A DNA stretch of 64,000 nucleotides from Bog-950 sp964423405 (GTDB lineage Bacteria; Bacteroidota; Bacteroidia; Chitinophagales; LD1), in the NCBI GenBank assembly GCA_964423405.1, contig CAYREY010000010.1, positions 1-64,000 on the forward strand, given 5' to 3'. Shown here in pieces: positions 9,319-18,567 of this stretch (position 1 is its first letter; the number at the start of each line of letters is the position of its first letter). Under the pieces are notes generated by a model. That model did no database searches and was not told the DNA's origin. It saw only the letters and a program-made list of their open reading frames with translations. The position numbers and the translations under genes are program-made.

Positions 9319-9798
9319 ATGCAATCAATAGCTAAATATTGGATAGTTATAATATTAGCATTTGTGGTATGTATTTTCACCCAACCTGCCCTTTGTTTCC
9401 TGCTTCTTGGCGGCTTAGCTATTTTCGTAGGGGTTACGGCCATTAAAACCTCCAGAAATATTGAAAAAGATGGCATTGATGGTACAGGAACAATAGTTGA
9501 CCTTGAATACGACAGCGATGGATACGTGACACCTGTTGTTGAGTTTACCAGTACTTCAGGTGCTGTTTACAGAATAAAACCATACGTCTACTCTTCAACT
9601 TCTTTTGATAAGCTAAGTAGCGATGATTCAATCAACAAGCGCGTTTCTATTTTATACAATGCAGATGACCCTCATAAAATGATTTTAAAAGATGCAAGTG
9701 GGTTCCCACGGTTTTTATTTAAAGTCATAATATTTGTGGGGTTGCTTTTTGTACTATTTAGTATTGGCTCGCTGTTAGGCTTTATTAATTGGGGTTAA
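9319..9798 (+). CDS. DUF3592-like membrane protein
   Basis: A 159-residue protein with two N-terminal hydrophobic segments (about residues 7-25 and 27-43) that may form a hairpin, a soluble beta-rich middle, and a C-terminal TM helix (about 131-155). The middle (GTGTIVDLEYDSDGYVTPVVEFTSTSGAVYRI...VSILYNADDPHKMIL) is the DUF3592 pattern: a small barrel-like domain ending in a YNPxDP-type turn. Function of the family is unknown. By eye the base composition is more A/T-rich than the neighbours, but I have not measured it. Possibly cotranscribed with the lipoprotein 100 bases upstream. Confidence 0.65.
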   Translation: MQSIAKYWIVIILAFVVCIFTQPALCFLLLGGLAIFVGVTAIKTSRNIEKDGIDGTGTIVDLEYDSDGYVTPVVEFTSTSGAVYRIKPYVYSSTSFDKLSSDDSINKRVSILYNADDPHKMILKDASGFPRFLFKVIIFVGLLFVLFSIGSLLGFINWG

Positions 9799-9851
9799 AT
9801 CTTTCCTGTAGTTATATTTACAGCTCCTTTACATTAACATCTAACACTACT

Positions 9852-10061
9852 ATGCAAACCCTGCTGTATAAATACCTGATGTCATTTGGCAAGCTTTCGC
9901 TCAGGTNNNNNNNNNNNNNNNNNNNNNNNNNNNNNNNNNNNNNNNNNNNNNNNNNNNNNNNNNNNNNNNNNNNNNNNNNNNNNNNNNNNNNNNNNNNNNN
10001 NNNNNNATGCAAACCCTGCTGTATAAATACCTGATGTCATTTGGCAAGCTTTCGCTCAGGT
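9852..10061. other. Scaffold gap 1 with 55-bp duplicated flanks
   Basis: Ns at 9907-10006 (exactly 100). The 55 bases before them (9852-9906) are identical to the 55 bases after them (10007-10061). The gap is therefore most likely an unmerged contig overlap, and 155 bases should be removed. Both flank copies contain the same start of the hydroxylase gene. Confidence 0.9.
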
Positions 10062-10819
10062 ATTTGGCTTTTGCCGGTGCATTGTACGTCATATTTTATA
10101 TCTGGAAAAAGCGCGAGTTCTTCTACCTTAAAATTCAGCAAAAGTACCCCGATAACAAGCATATACTGCGCGAGGTGGGTTACTCGTTTTTATCCATAGC
10201 TGTATTTGCCCTGGTAGGTACTATACTGTTTACCCTGCGCAAACACGGCTACACCAAAATGTACATGAACTTTGCAGACCATAGTGTGGCTTACTTCATC
10301 GTCTCGGTAGTAGCGTTTATACTGCTGCACGATATGTACTTTTATTTTACCCACCGCCTTATGCACTGGAAACCTATTTACCCTTATGTGCACAAGGTAC
10401 ACCACCTGTCTACCAACCCTACGCCCTGGGCGGCTTTTGCTTTTCACCCGCTGGAGGCTTTAATAGAAATAGGTATTGTACCTATTATGATGTTTTTAAT
10501 ACCCCTCCACCCCTACGCCATACTGGTATGGGTACTTTACCAAACCGGCATGAATGTACTGGGCCATTTAGGGTTCGAGGTATTCCCATCGGGGTTTACC
10601 AAAGGCGCCCTTACACAGTTCAGCAATACATCGGTACACCACAATATGCACCACCGCTATGTAACCTGTAATTACGGGCTGTATTTTAATATATGGGACC
10701 GCCTTATGGGCACCAACCACGCGCAATATCACCAGCAGTTTGAAGCTGTAAAAAGCAGAAACAACCAACTGGATAGTATGGCAGAGCAGAAAACCGCCAA
10801 TAGCCAGTTAATTCAGTAA
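10007..10819 (+). CDS. Sterol desaturase / fatty acid hydroxylase family protein
   Basis: A 270-residue integral membrane di-iron oxygenase. The histidine clusters of the family are present: H116RLMH120 with H108 just before, H129KVHH133, and H211HNMHH216. Four or five hydrophobic segments flank them (about 20-33, 60-77, 95-110, 150-182). The family hydroxylates or desaturates sterols, carotenoids or fatty acyl chains; in Bacteroidota candidates include ceramide/fatty acid and carotenoid hydroxylases. The exact substrate cannot be read from the sequence. The start ATG also exists at 9852 in the duplicated flank, so after merging the gap the gene begins there and its sequence is unchanged. Its TAA directly abuts the stop of the convergent GNAT gene. 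Confidence 0.88.
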   Translation: MQTLLYKYLMSFGKLSLRYLAFAGALYVIFYIWKKREFFYLKIQQKYPDNKHILREVGYSFLSIAVFALVGTILFTLRKHGYTKMYMNFADHSVAYFIVSVVAFILLHDMYFYFTHRLMHWKPIYPYVHKVHHLSTNPTPWAAFAFHPLEALIEIGIVPIMMFLIPLHPYAILVWVLYQTGMNVLGHLGFEVFPSGFTKGALTQFSNTSVHHNMHHRYVTCNYGLYFNIWDRLMGTNHAQYHQQFEAVKSRNNQLDSMAEQKTANSQLIQ

Positions 10820-11338
10820 CTATTTCTCCGCAACTTTTATTTCGAAAAGGCTAACGGTAGCGTTATGATAATGCGCCGGTAAGCCGCTAGTGTTTTTAAG
10901 TGTTAGCAAGCCTAAAAATGTAAACCCGCAGCGGGTATAGTGTTTTATCAGCCCCTCGTTATTACCCACGGTATCCATGCGTACAAACTGTTTACCGTTA
11001 TCGCGGGCATAGGCCATAGCCCATGCTGCAAGCTGTGCCACCAGGTTATGGCCACGGCTATTGGGGTTAGTAGCTATGCGGTGTATATACACAGCCGGGT
11101 CGGCATTGCGCTCTTCCCATATTTGTGGGTCGCTAAAGGTGGTAGCCCACACACAGGCGGTTGTACCATCTTCATCCAGCATCTTCCATTGCCGGCCCTC
11201 AGCAATCTCGGTAGCTACCATACTGCGGTCAAACTCCGGCCAGTGTACCGCCGAACGTTCTTTCATATACTGCGTGGCAACATGGTATAGTCCAAAAATT
11301 TCATCTATGTCGGCAGGGGTGCTGTTTACAATAACCAT
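10820..11338 (-). CDS. GNAT family N-acetyltransferase
   Basis: A 172-residue cytosolic protein. The acetyl-CoA site is seen in the middle: VYIHRIATNPNSRGHNLVAQLAAWAMAYA (about residues 83-111), a variant of the R/Q-x-x-G-x-G/A loop with RGHNL, followed by a helix and the C-terminal NEGLIKHYTRCGFTFLG (about 128-144), the usual beta6-alpha4 of GNAT proteins. An N-terminal DEIFGLYHVATQYMKER is typical of the substrate-side helix. Substrate unknown. Convergent with the hydroxylase, with no base between the two stop codons. Confidence 0.82.
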   Translation of the reverse strand: MVIVNSTPADIDEIFGLYHVATQYMKERSAVHWPEFDRSMVATEIAEGRQWKMLDEDGTTACVWATTFSDPQIWEERNADPAVYIHRIATNPNSRGHNLVAQLAAWAMAYARDNGKQFVRMDTVGNNEGLIKHYTRCGFTFLGLLTLKNTSGLPAHYHNATVSLFEIKVAEK

Positions 11339-11380
11339 ATACGTTGTTGCTGCTAATATAGTACAGCAGCTTATGTAACT

Positions 11381-11412
11381 AAAAAAGCCACCCCTTGCGG
11401 AGTGGCTTTTTT
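11381..11412 (-). terminator. Intrinsic terminator of the DUF4397 gene
   Basis: AAAAAAGCCAC pairs with GTGGCTTTTTT, with a small internal mismatch and a further CC/GG pair. It lies 18 bases past the stop at 11430 and ends in a T-run on the minus strand. Confidence 0.85.
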
Positions 11413-11429
11413 AATTAACAGGCTAATTA

Positions 11430-13853
11430 TTATTTAACCAGTGTAAATTTGGTAATGCTGCTTTTGCTGGCAGTAGTTACGCGGGCAAAGTACAGGCCAT
11501 TGCTCAGGTCGTTCATATCAACCGCCAGGTCCTGTTTACCGTTCATAGTTTCGCTTACTACGTTTTTAACCACGCTACCGTTTACATCGGTTATATCTAT
11601 GGTTACCAGTTCGGCTTGTTTCATATTGAAAGTAATGTACAGGGTGCCGTTGTTAGGGTTAGGGAACATGTTCAGGCCTATCTCCTCGTTCAGGTTGGTA
11701 ATAGAGTTGTACAATGGCAGTGCTACAAAGCTACCGCCAGATGTTACCAGATACAAACCAAACGGAGCACCGTTGCTGTTAGCCGATGGGTTCAGGTAAC
11801 CCGAAGCTACCACAAAACCAGCCTGGCCACCACGGCTAGAGAAATCGGCTACATAGCTGGCGTAAGTAGTGTTACCGGTTACATCCTGCACCTGCAGCAC
11901 ACTGCTGTTAGGGGTGTAAGCCTGGTAGCTGGTAGATGCACCGTAAGCCACATCGTTAGCAGTAGTGCTACCACCCATTACCTTAATATCTACGTTAGGG
12001 GCATCGGGTGCACCATGCAGAAAGAAGTAATCGAAATCGGTATTTACTACCGAGGTAACCTGCGCAGGGTTTTTAATAACCAGGTTAAAATCGTTGTTAT
12101 TACCATCAGGGTTGGCAGCCATGTTGTTGCCAACATTGCCTTGTGCTATACCTATATATACCTGTCCGGGGCTAAAGAACTTAACCTCGCGCCAGAAAGT
12201 GTCGTTCACCGATGTAGAGCCGCCTGGAGCAATACCAATGTCTATTGGGAAGTTAGCAGTCATAATACCCAGCATAGGCGATGCCGTTTTATATGCAAAG
12301 TTGGCAAAGAACTTCGCACCGTTTATATATACATCAACAGTGTCGCCTATAGGGTCGGCACAGTTATGTACAAACTGTACAGTAGCCGTTTGGCGACGTG
12401 GGAAAGCAATTACCTGACCACTTGGCAATGCACCAAACAAATCGAACTGAGGGCCGTTGTTGTTAGCCGACGGAGTTAAGAAACCAGAGCTGAAGATATA
12501 GATACCCGAACCGGCATAGTTGCTCAGGTTAAGTATCCAGGCATCTAATACCGGTAACGATGAATCCTGCTTAAGCAGCTCCCATGCATAGTAGTAGGCC
12601 GGTGCCTGTATATAGTTGTTTACCTCGTTGTATTCGGTATTGTTAAACAACAGCGGGCCACCGCTGCGTACACGGGCATCTATTGCATACACATCGGTTA
12701 CGCCGTTGGCAAAGTTAAAGCTTACGTTAGTACCGCTACCATTGGCAATTACAGCGCCTTCTTTTACAGCTACATCAAGCGCTGTAGGCAGCGCATCTGG
12801 GTTGGCAGCAAAGTTGGCCGGGTTTACCACACCGGTTACCATAGCTACGTAGTTAGAATCTGCATTAAAGAAGAAAGTCCATGTTTTTACAGTATCGGCC
12901 CAGCTGGTACCGGTAGTAGGTACTACACCCAGCTGAATAGGAAAATCGGCAGTAATAGGAATAAACGGTGTAGCACCGCGGAACTTCAGGTTAGGGAAAC
13001 CCAATTGTGTATTTACATACACATTAACGGTATCCAGCGCAGGGTCGGCCGAGTTATGAACCAACTGCACGTTGGCAGTTTTTCTAACCGGCAGCGCCAC
13101 TACGGTACCGTTTGCCAAAGCAGCATACAGGCCTAAAGCTGGTCCGTTGTTGTTGTTGGCAGGTGTTGCAAAACCAGAGGCAAATATGGTAGCAGACTGG
13201 CCAGCCAATGCAGTAGTGTTGGCTATCCAGGTATTAATTACACTCGATGAGTCTTCTACTATCACCTCCAGCTGGTACCAGGTAGCAGGCACCTGCAGGT
13301 AAGCAGGCGAATAGCTGCCATACTTAAGGTTATTTACCAGCAAGGGGCCACCGCTGCGCACGCGTACATCTATACCAGGGGCATCGGTTACACCGTGAAA
13401 AGCAATAACATCTACCAGCGGTGGGTTAGCACCTACCGTGCGGGCATTGTTCAGGCGGTTAAATGTAATGGCCGTTGAAAGGCTGTTGGGGTTGGCCGCA
13501 TAGCCGCTACCCGCTACACCCGAAACAATAAACTGGGTGTACTGTGTGGTTAACACACCTACATCAAATGAATCTACAGCGGGTGTAGATGCGTTGCTGC
13601 CCAATGGCTTAACATAAAACTTAAATTGTGTGGGAGTGCTTACTTGCTTATAGGTGGTAGCATCCAGGTAGGTAAAATCGGCTTCAAATAACTGCTGCCC
13701 GTTTCCACCATCGTACCATATATCTACGTTGGCCGCCAATGGGTCAGGCGAGTTATGAATAAGCTGCACAAAGGTGTTAAATCCGGCAAAGGCATTGGTT
13801 GCAAGCAGCAATACAACCGTCAGAGCGTTCAGTTTGAGGTAATATTTTTTCAT
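11430..13853 (-). CDS. Secreted DUF4397 repeat protein with T9SS type A sorting tail
   Basis: An 807-residue exported protein. I chose the ATG at 13853 because it starts a normal signal peptide (KKYYLKLNALTVVLLLATNAFAG); the frame is open 7 codons further. The mature protein is three long tandem units of about 215-230 residues, each opening with a DUF4397-type phrase (VQLIHNSxDP..xxVDIY/WxxG), plus a fourth shorter unit (DYFFLHGAPDAPNVDIKV). Each unit repeats ...NNNGPxxGLYxALxxGxVxALPxR. The last 80 residues (NMFPNPNNGTLYITF...GLYFARVTTASKSSITKFTLVK) are a type A Por-secretion tail. It is probably surface-attached or released; DUF4397 has no known function. Single-gene unit with its own terminator. 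Confidence 0.88.
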   Translation of the reverse strand: MKKYYLKLNALTVVLLLATNAFAGFNTFVQLIHNSPDPLAANVDIWYDGGNGQQLFEADFTYLDATTYKQVSTPTQFKFYVKPLGSNASTPAVDSFDVGVLTTQYTQFIVSGVAGSGYAANPNSLSTAITFNRLNNARTVGANPPLVDVIAFHGVTDAPGIDVRVRSGGPLLVNNLKYGSYSPAYLQVPATWYQLEVIVEDSSSVINTWIANTTALAGQSATIFASGFATPANNNNGPALGLYAALANGTVVALPVRKTANVQLVHNSADPALDTVNVYVNTQLGFPNLKFRGATPFIPITADFPIQLGVVPTTGTSWADTVKTWTFFFNADSNYVAMVTGVVNPANFAANPDALPTALDVAVKEGAVIANGSGTNVSFNFANGVTDVYAIDARVRSGGPLLFNNTEYNEVNNYIQAPAYYYAWELLKQDSSLPVLDAWILNLSNYAGSGIYIFSSGFLTPSANNNGPQFDLFGALPSGQVIAFPRRQTATVQFVHNCADPIGDTVDVYINGAKFFANFAYKTASPMLGIMTANFPIDIGIAPGGSTSVNDTFWREVKFFSPGQVYIGIAQGNVGNNMAANPDGNNNDFNLVIKNPAQVTSVVNTDFDYFFLHGAPDAPNVDIKVMGGSTTANDVAYGASTSYQAYTPNSSVLQVQDVTGNTTYASYVADFSSRGGQAGFVVASGYLNPSANSNGAPFGLYLVTSGGSFVALPLYNSITNLNEEIGLNMFPNPNNGTLYITFNMKQAELVTIDITDVNGSVVKNVVSETMNGKQDLAVDMNDLSNGLYFARVTTASKSSITKFTLVK

Positions 13854-13953
13854 GGCTTTAGTTTGTGTTAACAATAACTGGCAAGCAAGTTAGTAAAGCT
13901 TTCCTAAAAGCAATACAAGTTATATTTTTTTTAGAGTTCTATATTTGTACCAC

Positions 13954-15059
13954 ATGTTAACTACCATTGGTACCGATATTGAAACTGCTGCCGGCTTTCT
14001 GCAGGCCGGCGAAACCGTGGGGCTGCCTACCGAAACGGTGTATGGGCTGGCCGCTAATGCCCTGAATACCGATGCGGTGCTTAAAATTTTTACAGTAAAA
14101 AACCGCCCGCACTTCGACCCGCTGATAGTGCATGTGTACCACGCCGCAGAAATAAGCCGTTACACGACAGATTTTCCCGACTGGGCACAAAAACTGGCCA
14201 CCGCCTTTATGCCCGGCCCGCTTACCCTGTTGCTACCCAAAAACAACACCATACCCGATATGGTTACATCGGGGCTGGAAAGGGTAGCCATACGCATACC
14301 CAACCACCCGCTGGCATTAAGGCTATTACGGCAGTTAAGTTTTCCGCTGGCTGCGCCCAGCGCTAACCCGTTTGGTTATATAAGCCCTACCACCGCACAG
14401 CACGTCTTCGACCAGTTGCAGGGTAAAATACCCTATATATTAGATGGTGGCCCTACCAACGTAGGGGTAGAATCTACTATAATAGGATATGAAGATAACA
14501 GCCCCGTAGTGTACCGCCTGGGCGGGCTGGCACTGGAGCAGATAGAGGCCGTAGCCGGCAAAGTGCGGGTACAGTTAAACGAAAGCAGCAACCCGCAAAG
14601 CCCCGGCATGCTTAAAAGTCACTATGCCCCGCGTAAAAAACTACACATTATTGAACACCCCGTTTACCATGCAGGCCACACGCATACCGGTGCTATTTCT
14701 TTCAATACGTATGTAGATGGAATACCCACCGAAAACCAGATACTTCTATCGCCGGGCGGCGATTTGAACGAAGCTGCTAAAAACCTGTTTGCAGCCATGC
14801 GTATTTTAGATGCAAGCGATATAGAAGAGATTGTTGCTGTAAAGTTTCCGGATACCGGCCTGGGCCGCGCTATTAACGANNNNNNNNNNNNNNNNNNNNN
14901 NNNNNNNNNNNNNNNNNNNNNNNNNNNNNNNNNNNNNNNNNNNNNNNNNNNNNNNNNNNNNNNNNNNNNNNNNNNNNNNAAGAGATTGTTGCTGTAAAGT
15001 TTCCGGATACCGGCCTGGGCCGCGCTATTAACGACCGGCTTAAACGCGCCAGCGTGTAA
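13954..15059 (+). CDS. tsaC: L-threonylcarbamoyladenylate synthase (split by a scaffold gap)
   Basis: Makes threonylcarbamoyl-AMP from Thr, bicarbonate and ATP for the t6A37 modification of ANN-decoding tRNAs. The YrdC fold is complete: GETVGLPTETVYGLAANA, the KNRPHFDPLIVHV block, PGPLTLLLPK, RIPNHPLAL and APSANPFGYISPTTAQHV. A Sua5-type C-terminal domain follows after a linker (SPGMLKSHYAP), so this is the long Sua5 form. The ATG at 13954 is preferred to an in-frame TTG at 13945. The 100 Ns plus a 55-base duplication shift the frame by 155 bases; removing them gives exactly 317 codons including the TAA at 15057-15059, i.e. 316 residues ending DRLKRASV. The gene is therefore intact in the organism. 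Confidence 0.92.
14825..15034. other. Scaffold gap 2 with 55-bp duplicated flanks
   Basis: Ns at 14880-14979. Bases 14825-14879 are repeated exactly at 14980-15034. It lies inside tsaC; merging the copies restores the reading frame. Confidence 0.92.
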
Positions 15060-15060
15060 C

Positions 15061-15651
15061 CTATCTGGCAAAAGCAGCCATACGCGCTACATACTTGCCT
15101 ATAATATCAAACTCCAGGTTTACCAGGGTGCCGGCTTTTACGCCTTTAATATTGGTATGCTCAAATGTATAGGGAATAATAGCCACTGAGAATATATCAT
15201 CTACAGCATTAAATGCGGTAAGCGATATACCATTAATACAGATTGAACCTTTCTCTACCACCAGGTTATTTACCGATGGCTTATAGCGGAAGGTGTATAA
15301 CCAACTTCCGTTCTGGTCTTCTACGCGCAGGCATTCGCCGGTTTGGTCCACATGGCCTTGTACTATGTGGCCATCCAGCCGGCCATTCATTTGCATACAA
15401 CGCTCCAGGTTTACTTCATCGCCAATGGCAATAGTACCCAGGTTGGTTTTTCTCAGCGTTTCATCTATAGCAGTTACACGGTGCCAGTTATCTTTAAGCT
15501 CAACTACGGTAAGGCATATACCGTTGTGTGCCACGCTCTGGTCTATCTTCAGCTCATGCGCTATGGGCGAGCTTACTATTAAATCCAGGTTTCCATCGTT
15601 CCTTTTCAGGTCAACTACCCTACCCAACGTTTCTATAATACCGGTAAACAT
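15061..15651 (-). CDS. ribE: Riboflavin synthase (alpha subunit type)
   Basis: Dismutates two 6,7-dimethyl-8-ribityllumazine molecules into riboflavin and the pyrimidinedione. The protein has 196 residues and the internal duplication typical of the trimeric enzyme: the first lumazine-binding barrel begins MFTGIIETLGRV and contains IDQSVAHNGICLTVV; the second begins near LDGHIVQGHVDQTGE and contains VEKGSICINGISLTAF. It is 6 bases downstream of the 937-aa T9SS gene on the same strand, so the two may share a transcript, although nothing links their roles. No FMN riboswitch is visible upstream. Its stop is one base from the tsaC stop on the other strand. Other rib genes are not in the window. 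Confidence 0.95.
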   Translation of the reverse strand: MFTGIIETLGRVVDLKRNDGNLDLIVSSPIAHELKIDQSVAHNGICLTVVELKDNWHRVTAIDETLRKTNLGTIAIGDEVNLERCMQMNGRLDGHIVQGHVDQTGECLRVEDQNGSWLYTFRYKPSVNNLVVEKGSICINGISLTAFNAVDDIFSVAIIPYTFEHTNIKGVKAGTLVNLEFDIIGKYVARMAAFAR

Positions 15652-15657
15652 GTTTTA

Positions 15658-18471
15658 CTACTTGCCTCTTATCAAATGAATAAATCCTCCCCCCTTCTTC
15701 TCGCCGCTCAACGGGCGTTTAACTAAACCACCCTGGCGCAACTCGTAATAGTAGCCGCCGTACACATACACTCCTTCACTTACATCTTTACCTTTCTGGT
15801 CTTTGCCATCCCAGTTTATATCCGGGTCTTCGGTATAAAACACTTCCTCGCCCCAGCGGTTGTAAATACGCATCTCTATTTTAGGCACAAAGCGATATGG
15901 CTTAAACGGTGTAAACTTATCGTTGGCACCATCGCCGTTGGGTGTAAAGGTATTAGGCAAAATATAGTAAGGGCAGTTATCTATACATACCACATTGCTG
16001 TAGCGGCTTTCATTACCTACCCTGTCAAGCGCGGTTATGGCATAGCAGCCAGCCAGGCTTTCGGTACGTATGTGGTTAAACACGGTATCGTACTTGCTGT
16101 TGGTACTGTCTATCACCCGCATACTGGCCGAGTCATCGCCAAAGTAAATGTAGTAGTGGGTTATATCCGATGAGCACGAGTCGTTTTGAGGGCCCCAGTT
16201 CAGGTAATTGATGTACTGGTTGGTATTCCACGGCTGGCCGTTGTACTGGTCGCATTCGTTACGTACAGTTAAGGTAGGCGGGCACGGCGGCACCGTATCT
16301 ACCGGTATACCGCAATCCTCTTGCGAGTTGTTCATCAGCGGACGCGGAAACACATTTAACGCGTAGTGGCCGTAACTGCGCACATAGTAGCAATACGTAC
16401 TGTCGTTTACCAGAGCCGTATCGGTATAAAAGCGGTTGTAGGTAGTATCTATCGGTTCGAAAAGCGAGGTAAGTTTATTTAACCGGTAAATAGCAAAGCT
16501 ATCGTTGGTCCATGGCACGGTTTCGTTCCAGCTTAAAAACAGCGATTGGTCGCTGGGTGCCACATCTAAAAATACAGAAGATGCCGGTGCCGATGCGCCT
16601 ACCGTATCGTTGTTGGAGTAGAACAATACTTTATAGCTCCACGGGCCGGTTTTGGTATCTATACCTGCATCGGTATAAAATGTATCATTCAACGCGCTGA
16701 AAGATGTAGCATCGGGGGTAGAAAGAATACGCACCGGATTGGTGAGGTTAAACCCGTTTCCACGGTATAAATCAAACCGGTAGGGTGGCGGGTTTTGTAT
16801 GGTATCCAGGTTATTGCCACCGGCCAATGGCTTGGTCCAGCGTACAAATATCTGTCCGTTGGTTACATCGGTCTGTTGCACATCTACATTAATTATAGCA
16901 GGTATATCTACCGGCATAAACACGCACACCCCATTTGAAGGCACACTCTCGCTGGGGTTAAACTGAAACAGCCCGTTAGGCGATAGTTTACTAAAGTGCG
17001 CTACTACCCGGTAGGTGTATTGCTGCCCCACAACGGTTACATTATCAAAATAGGTATAGGTAAAAATGTTGGCACTGGTCAGCTTGGTAAAACCACGGCC
17101 TGCCAGTCCGGTCTCGCAATAGTCGGGCTCAAACAGGTCGCAGCCATCTTTACGCCATACCGAAAAACCACGAAAATCAGGCGACGATGCACATACGTAT
17201 GGATTGGCCCAGGTAAGCGTAACACCTTGGTTGGTAGCTGTTGCGGCCAGGTTTAGTGGTGGTGGTGCTATTACAGTTATCTGCCACGGCTCTAAATCTA
17301 CCAGTGGCGTAGGGTTAGGTGGGTTGCCTATTTGTGCATAGCTATCCTGCGCGCGGAACACCACCGTGTAGGGCTGCTTGTTTATGTGTGTACAGCTGGT
17401 GTTCCATACAAAATCGCCAAAGGTGGGGTTAGCCGGTGGGGTACTGGGCGTAAACGTAGCTGCCGGTGCAGGTGCATAAAAAGGTGCGCCATCTGCACTC
17501 AATCGCACAACCTGTGTGGTATTTGGGTCCGATGCAAAAATACGCACCCTCAACGGGTCACCGGCCCTTACGCAGGTATCGCGGGGCGGTACTATCTGTG
17601 GCGGGTCGTTAGGTATATTCAACACAATAATCTGCATGTCGCGTACCAGGGTACCCAGTTTTATCCCACCTCTGAATTCGGTAACCAGTATGGCAATATT
17701 GTATATACCCAACCGGCATGGCGTGGCCCAGGTTATTTGCCCGGTATGGCGGTCAATAGTAAAATCGTTGTTCGGGAAACCGAAATTCTGGCAATACTGA
17801 TCAGGGTAAGTATATACCGGCACGTTGCTTATAGGGTCCTGCTTGCAGGGTATTAACTGAAAATCCAAACTGTCGCCATCGGGGTCGTAAGCACAGGGGT
17901 TATGAAAAAAGGTATCGTTCAGGTTGGCATAATCTATAGGCGGGCAGGCCAGTATGGGCGACGAGTTAAAACCAATGTTGGCCAGGTCGGTAGGGTACTT
18001 CAGCGTATCCTCTACATAAAAAGGTATTTCTATAGAGTTGCCGTTGTCTATGTTATTAATGCCATCAATACGGTTAAGGTCCATAAACTGAATAATGTAA
18101 TGGCGGCCCGGTGGCGGCGGGGCACCGGGGTAGGTATGCTCGGCTATGTAAACACTCTTCTTAACGTTCTCGGGGCTGGTAGCTATTATCACCCCATCTC
18201 TAAACCCGTTACCATCCGCATCCGGACCATTGGCACGGGGCACCTCACGGTCTGTAGTTCCATCGCCCCACATTAGCTCTATCACGTCTTTATCGGCGGC
18301 AACACTAATACCATCGTACTTGCTGTACGTTATTACAGTAACCCGGTATTTATAGTTTCCAATCAGTTCGTATAGTATTTCGCCGGCGCGATAGTGGGTA
18401 GCCTTTGCTGTGCCCACGCACAGCAACATAAGTAATACGCCCGCCCAAACCTGTTTTACCGCAAATTTCAT
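15658..18471 (-). CDS. Secreted T9SS type B (gliding-motility C-terminal) protein
   Basis: A 937-residue exported protein. The signal peptide ends TAKA (residues 1-24) and the mature protein opens with THYRAGEILYELIGNYKYRVTVITYSKYD, a start I associate with a conserved Bacteroidota surface-protein family. Residues 30-400 are Ig/cadherin-like (YDPDGDSLDFQLIP..., RDTCVRAGDPLRVRIFASDP), then about 410-800 fibronectin type III-like modules (PPLNLAATATNQGVTLTWANP; ADVAPSDQSLFLSWNE), then the CHU_C sorting domain from about 835 (NTFTPNGDGANDKFTPF...YNRWGEEVF...GVYVYGGYYYEL). Probably surface-exposed, adhesive or cell-wall associated; ligand unknown. Followed after 6 bases by ribE on the same strand. 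Confidence 0.88.
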   Translation of the reverse strand: MKFAVKQVWAGVLLMLLCVGTAKATHYRAGEILYELIGNYKYRVTVITYSKYDGISVAADKDVIELMWGDGTTDREVPRANGPDADGNGFRDGVIIATSPENVKKSVYIAEHTYPGAPPPPGRHYIIQFMDLNRIDGINNIDNGNSIEIPFYVEDTLKYPTDLANIGFNSSPILACPPIDYANLNDTFFHNPCAYDPDGDSLDFQLIPCKQDPISNVPVYTYPDQYCQNFGFPNNDFTIDRHTGQITWATPCRLGIYNIAILVTEFRGGIKLGTLVRDMQIIVLNIPNDPPQIVPPRDTCVRAGDPLRVRIFASDPNTTQVVRLSADGAPFYAPAPAATFTPSTPPANPTFGDFVWNTSCTHINKQPYTVVFRAQDSYAQIGNPPNPTPLVDLEPWQITVIAPPPLNLAATATNQGVTLTWANPYVCASSPDFRGFSVWRKDGCDLFEPDYCETGLAGRGFTKLTSANIFTYTYFDNVTVVGQQYTYRVVAHFSKLSPNGLFQFNPSESVPSNGVCVFMPVDIPAIINVDVQQTDVTNGQIFVRWTKPLAGGNNLDTIQNPPPYRFDLYRGNGFNLTNPVRILSTPDATSFSALNDTFYTDAGIDTKTGPWSYKVLFYSNNDTVGASAPASSVFLDVAPSDQSLFLSWNETVPWTNDSFAIYRLNKLTSLFEPIDTTYNRFYTDTALVNDSTYCYYVRSYGHYALNVFPRPLMNNSQEDCGIPVDTVPPCPPTLTVRNECDQYNGQPWNTNQYINYLNWGPQNDSCSSDITHYYIYFGDDSASMRVIDSTNSKYDTVFNHIRTESLAGCYAITALDRVGNESRYSNVVCIDNCPYYILPNTFTPNGDGANDKFTPFKPYRFVPKIEMRIYNRWGEEVFYTEDPDINWDGKDQKGKDVSEGVYVYGGYYYELRQGGLVKRPLSGEKKGGGFIHLIRGK

Positions 18472-18567
18472 TGTACCAAATAAAACAATAATAAGCCAAA
18501 CAAACGTGCTTTATACCAATAGATTGTGTGCTTTTATACGCCTTTTAACTAATTGATAGGGCTATGC

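Noticed and set aside
9789..10092. Frames crossing the Ns at 9907-10006
   Set aside because: They only exist because of the artificial gap and the duplicated flank.
15652..15657. FMN riboswitch before ribE
   Set aside because: Only 6 bases separate ribE from the upstream gene; there is no room for one and no conserved element is seen.
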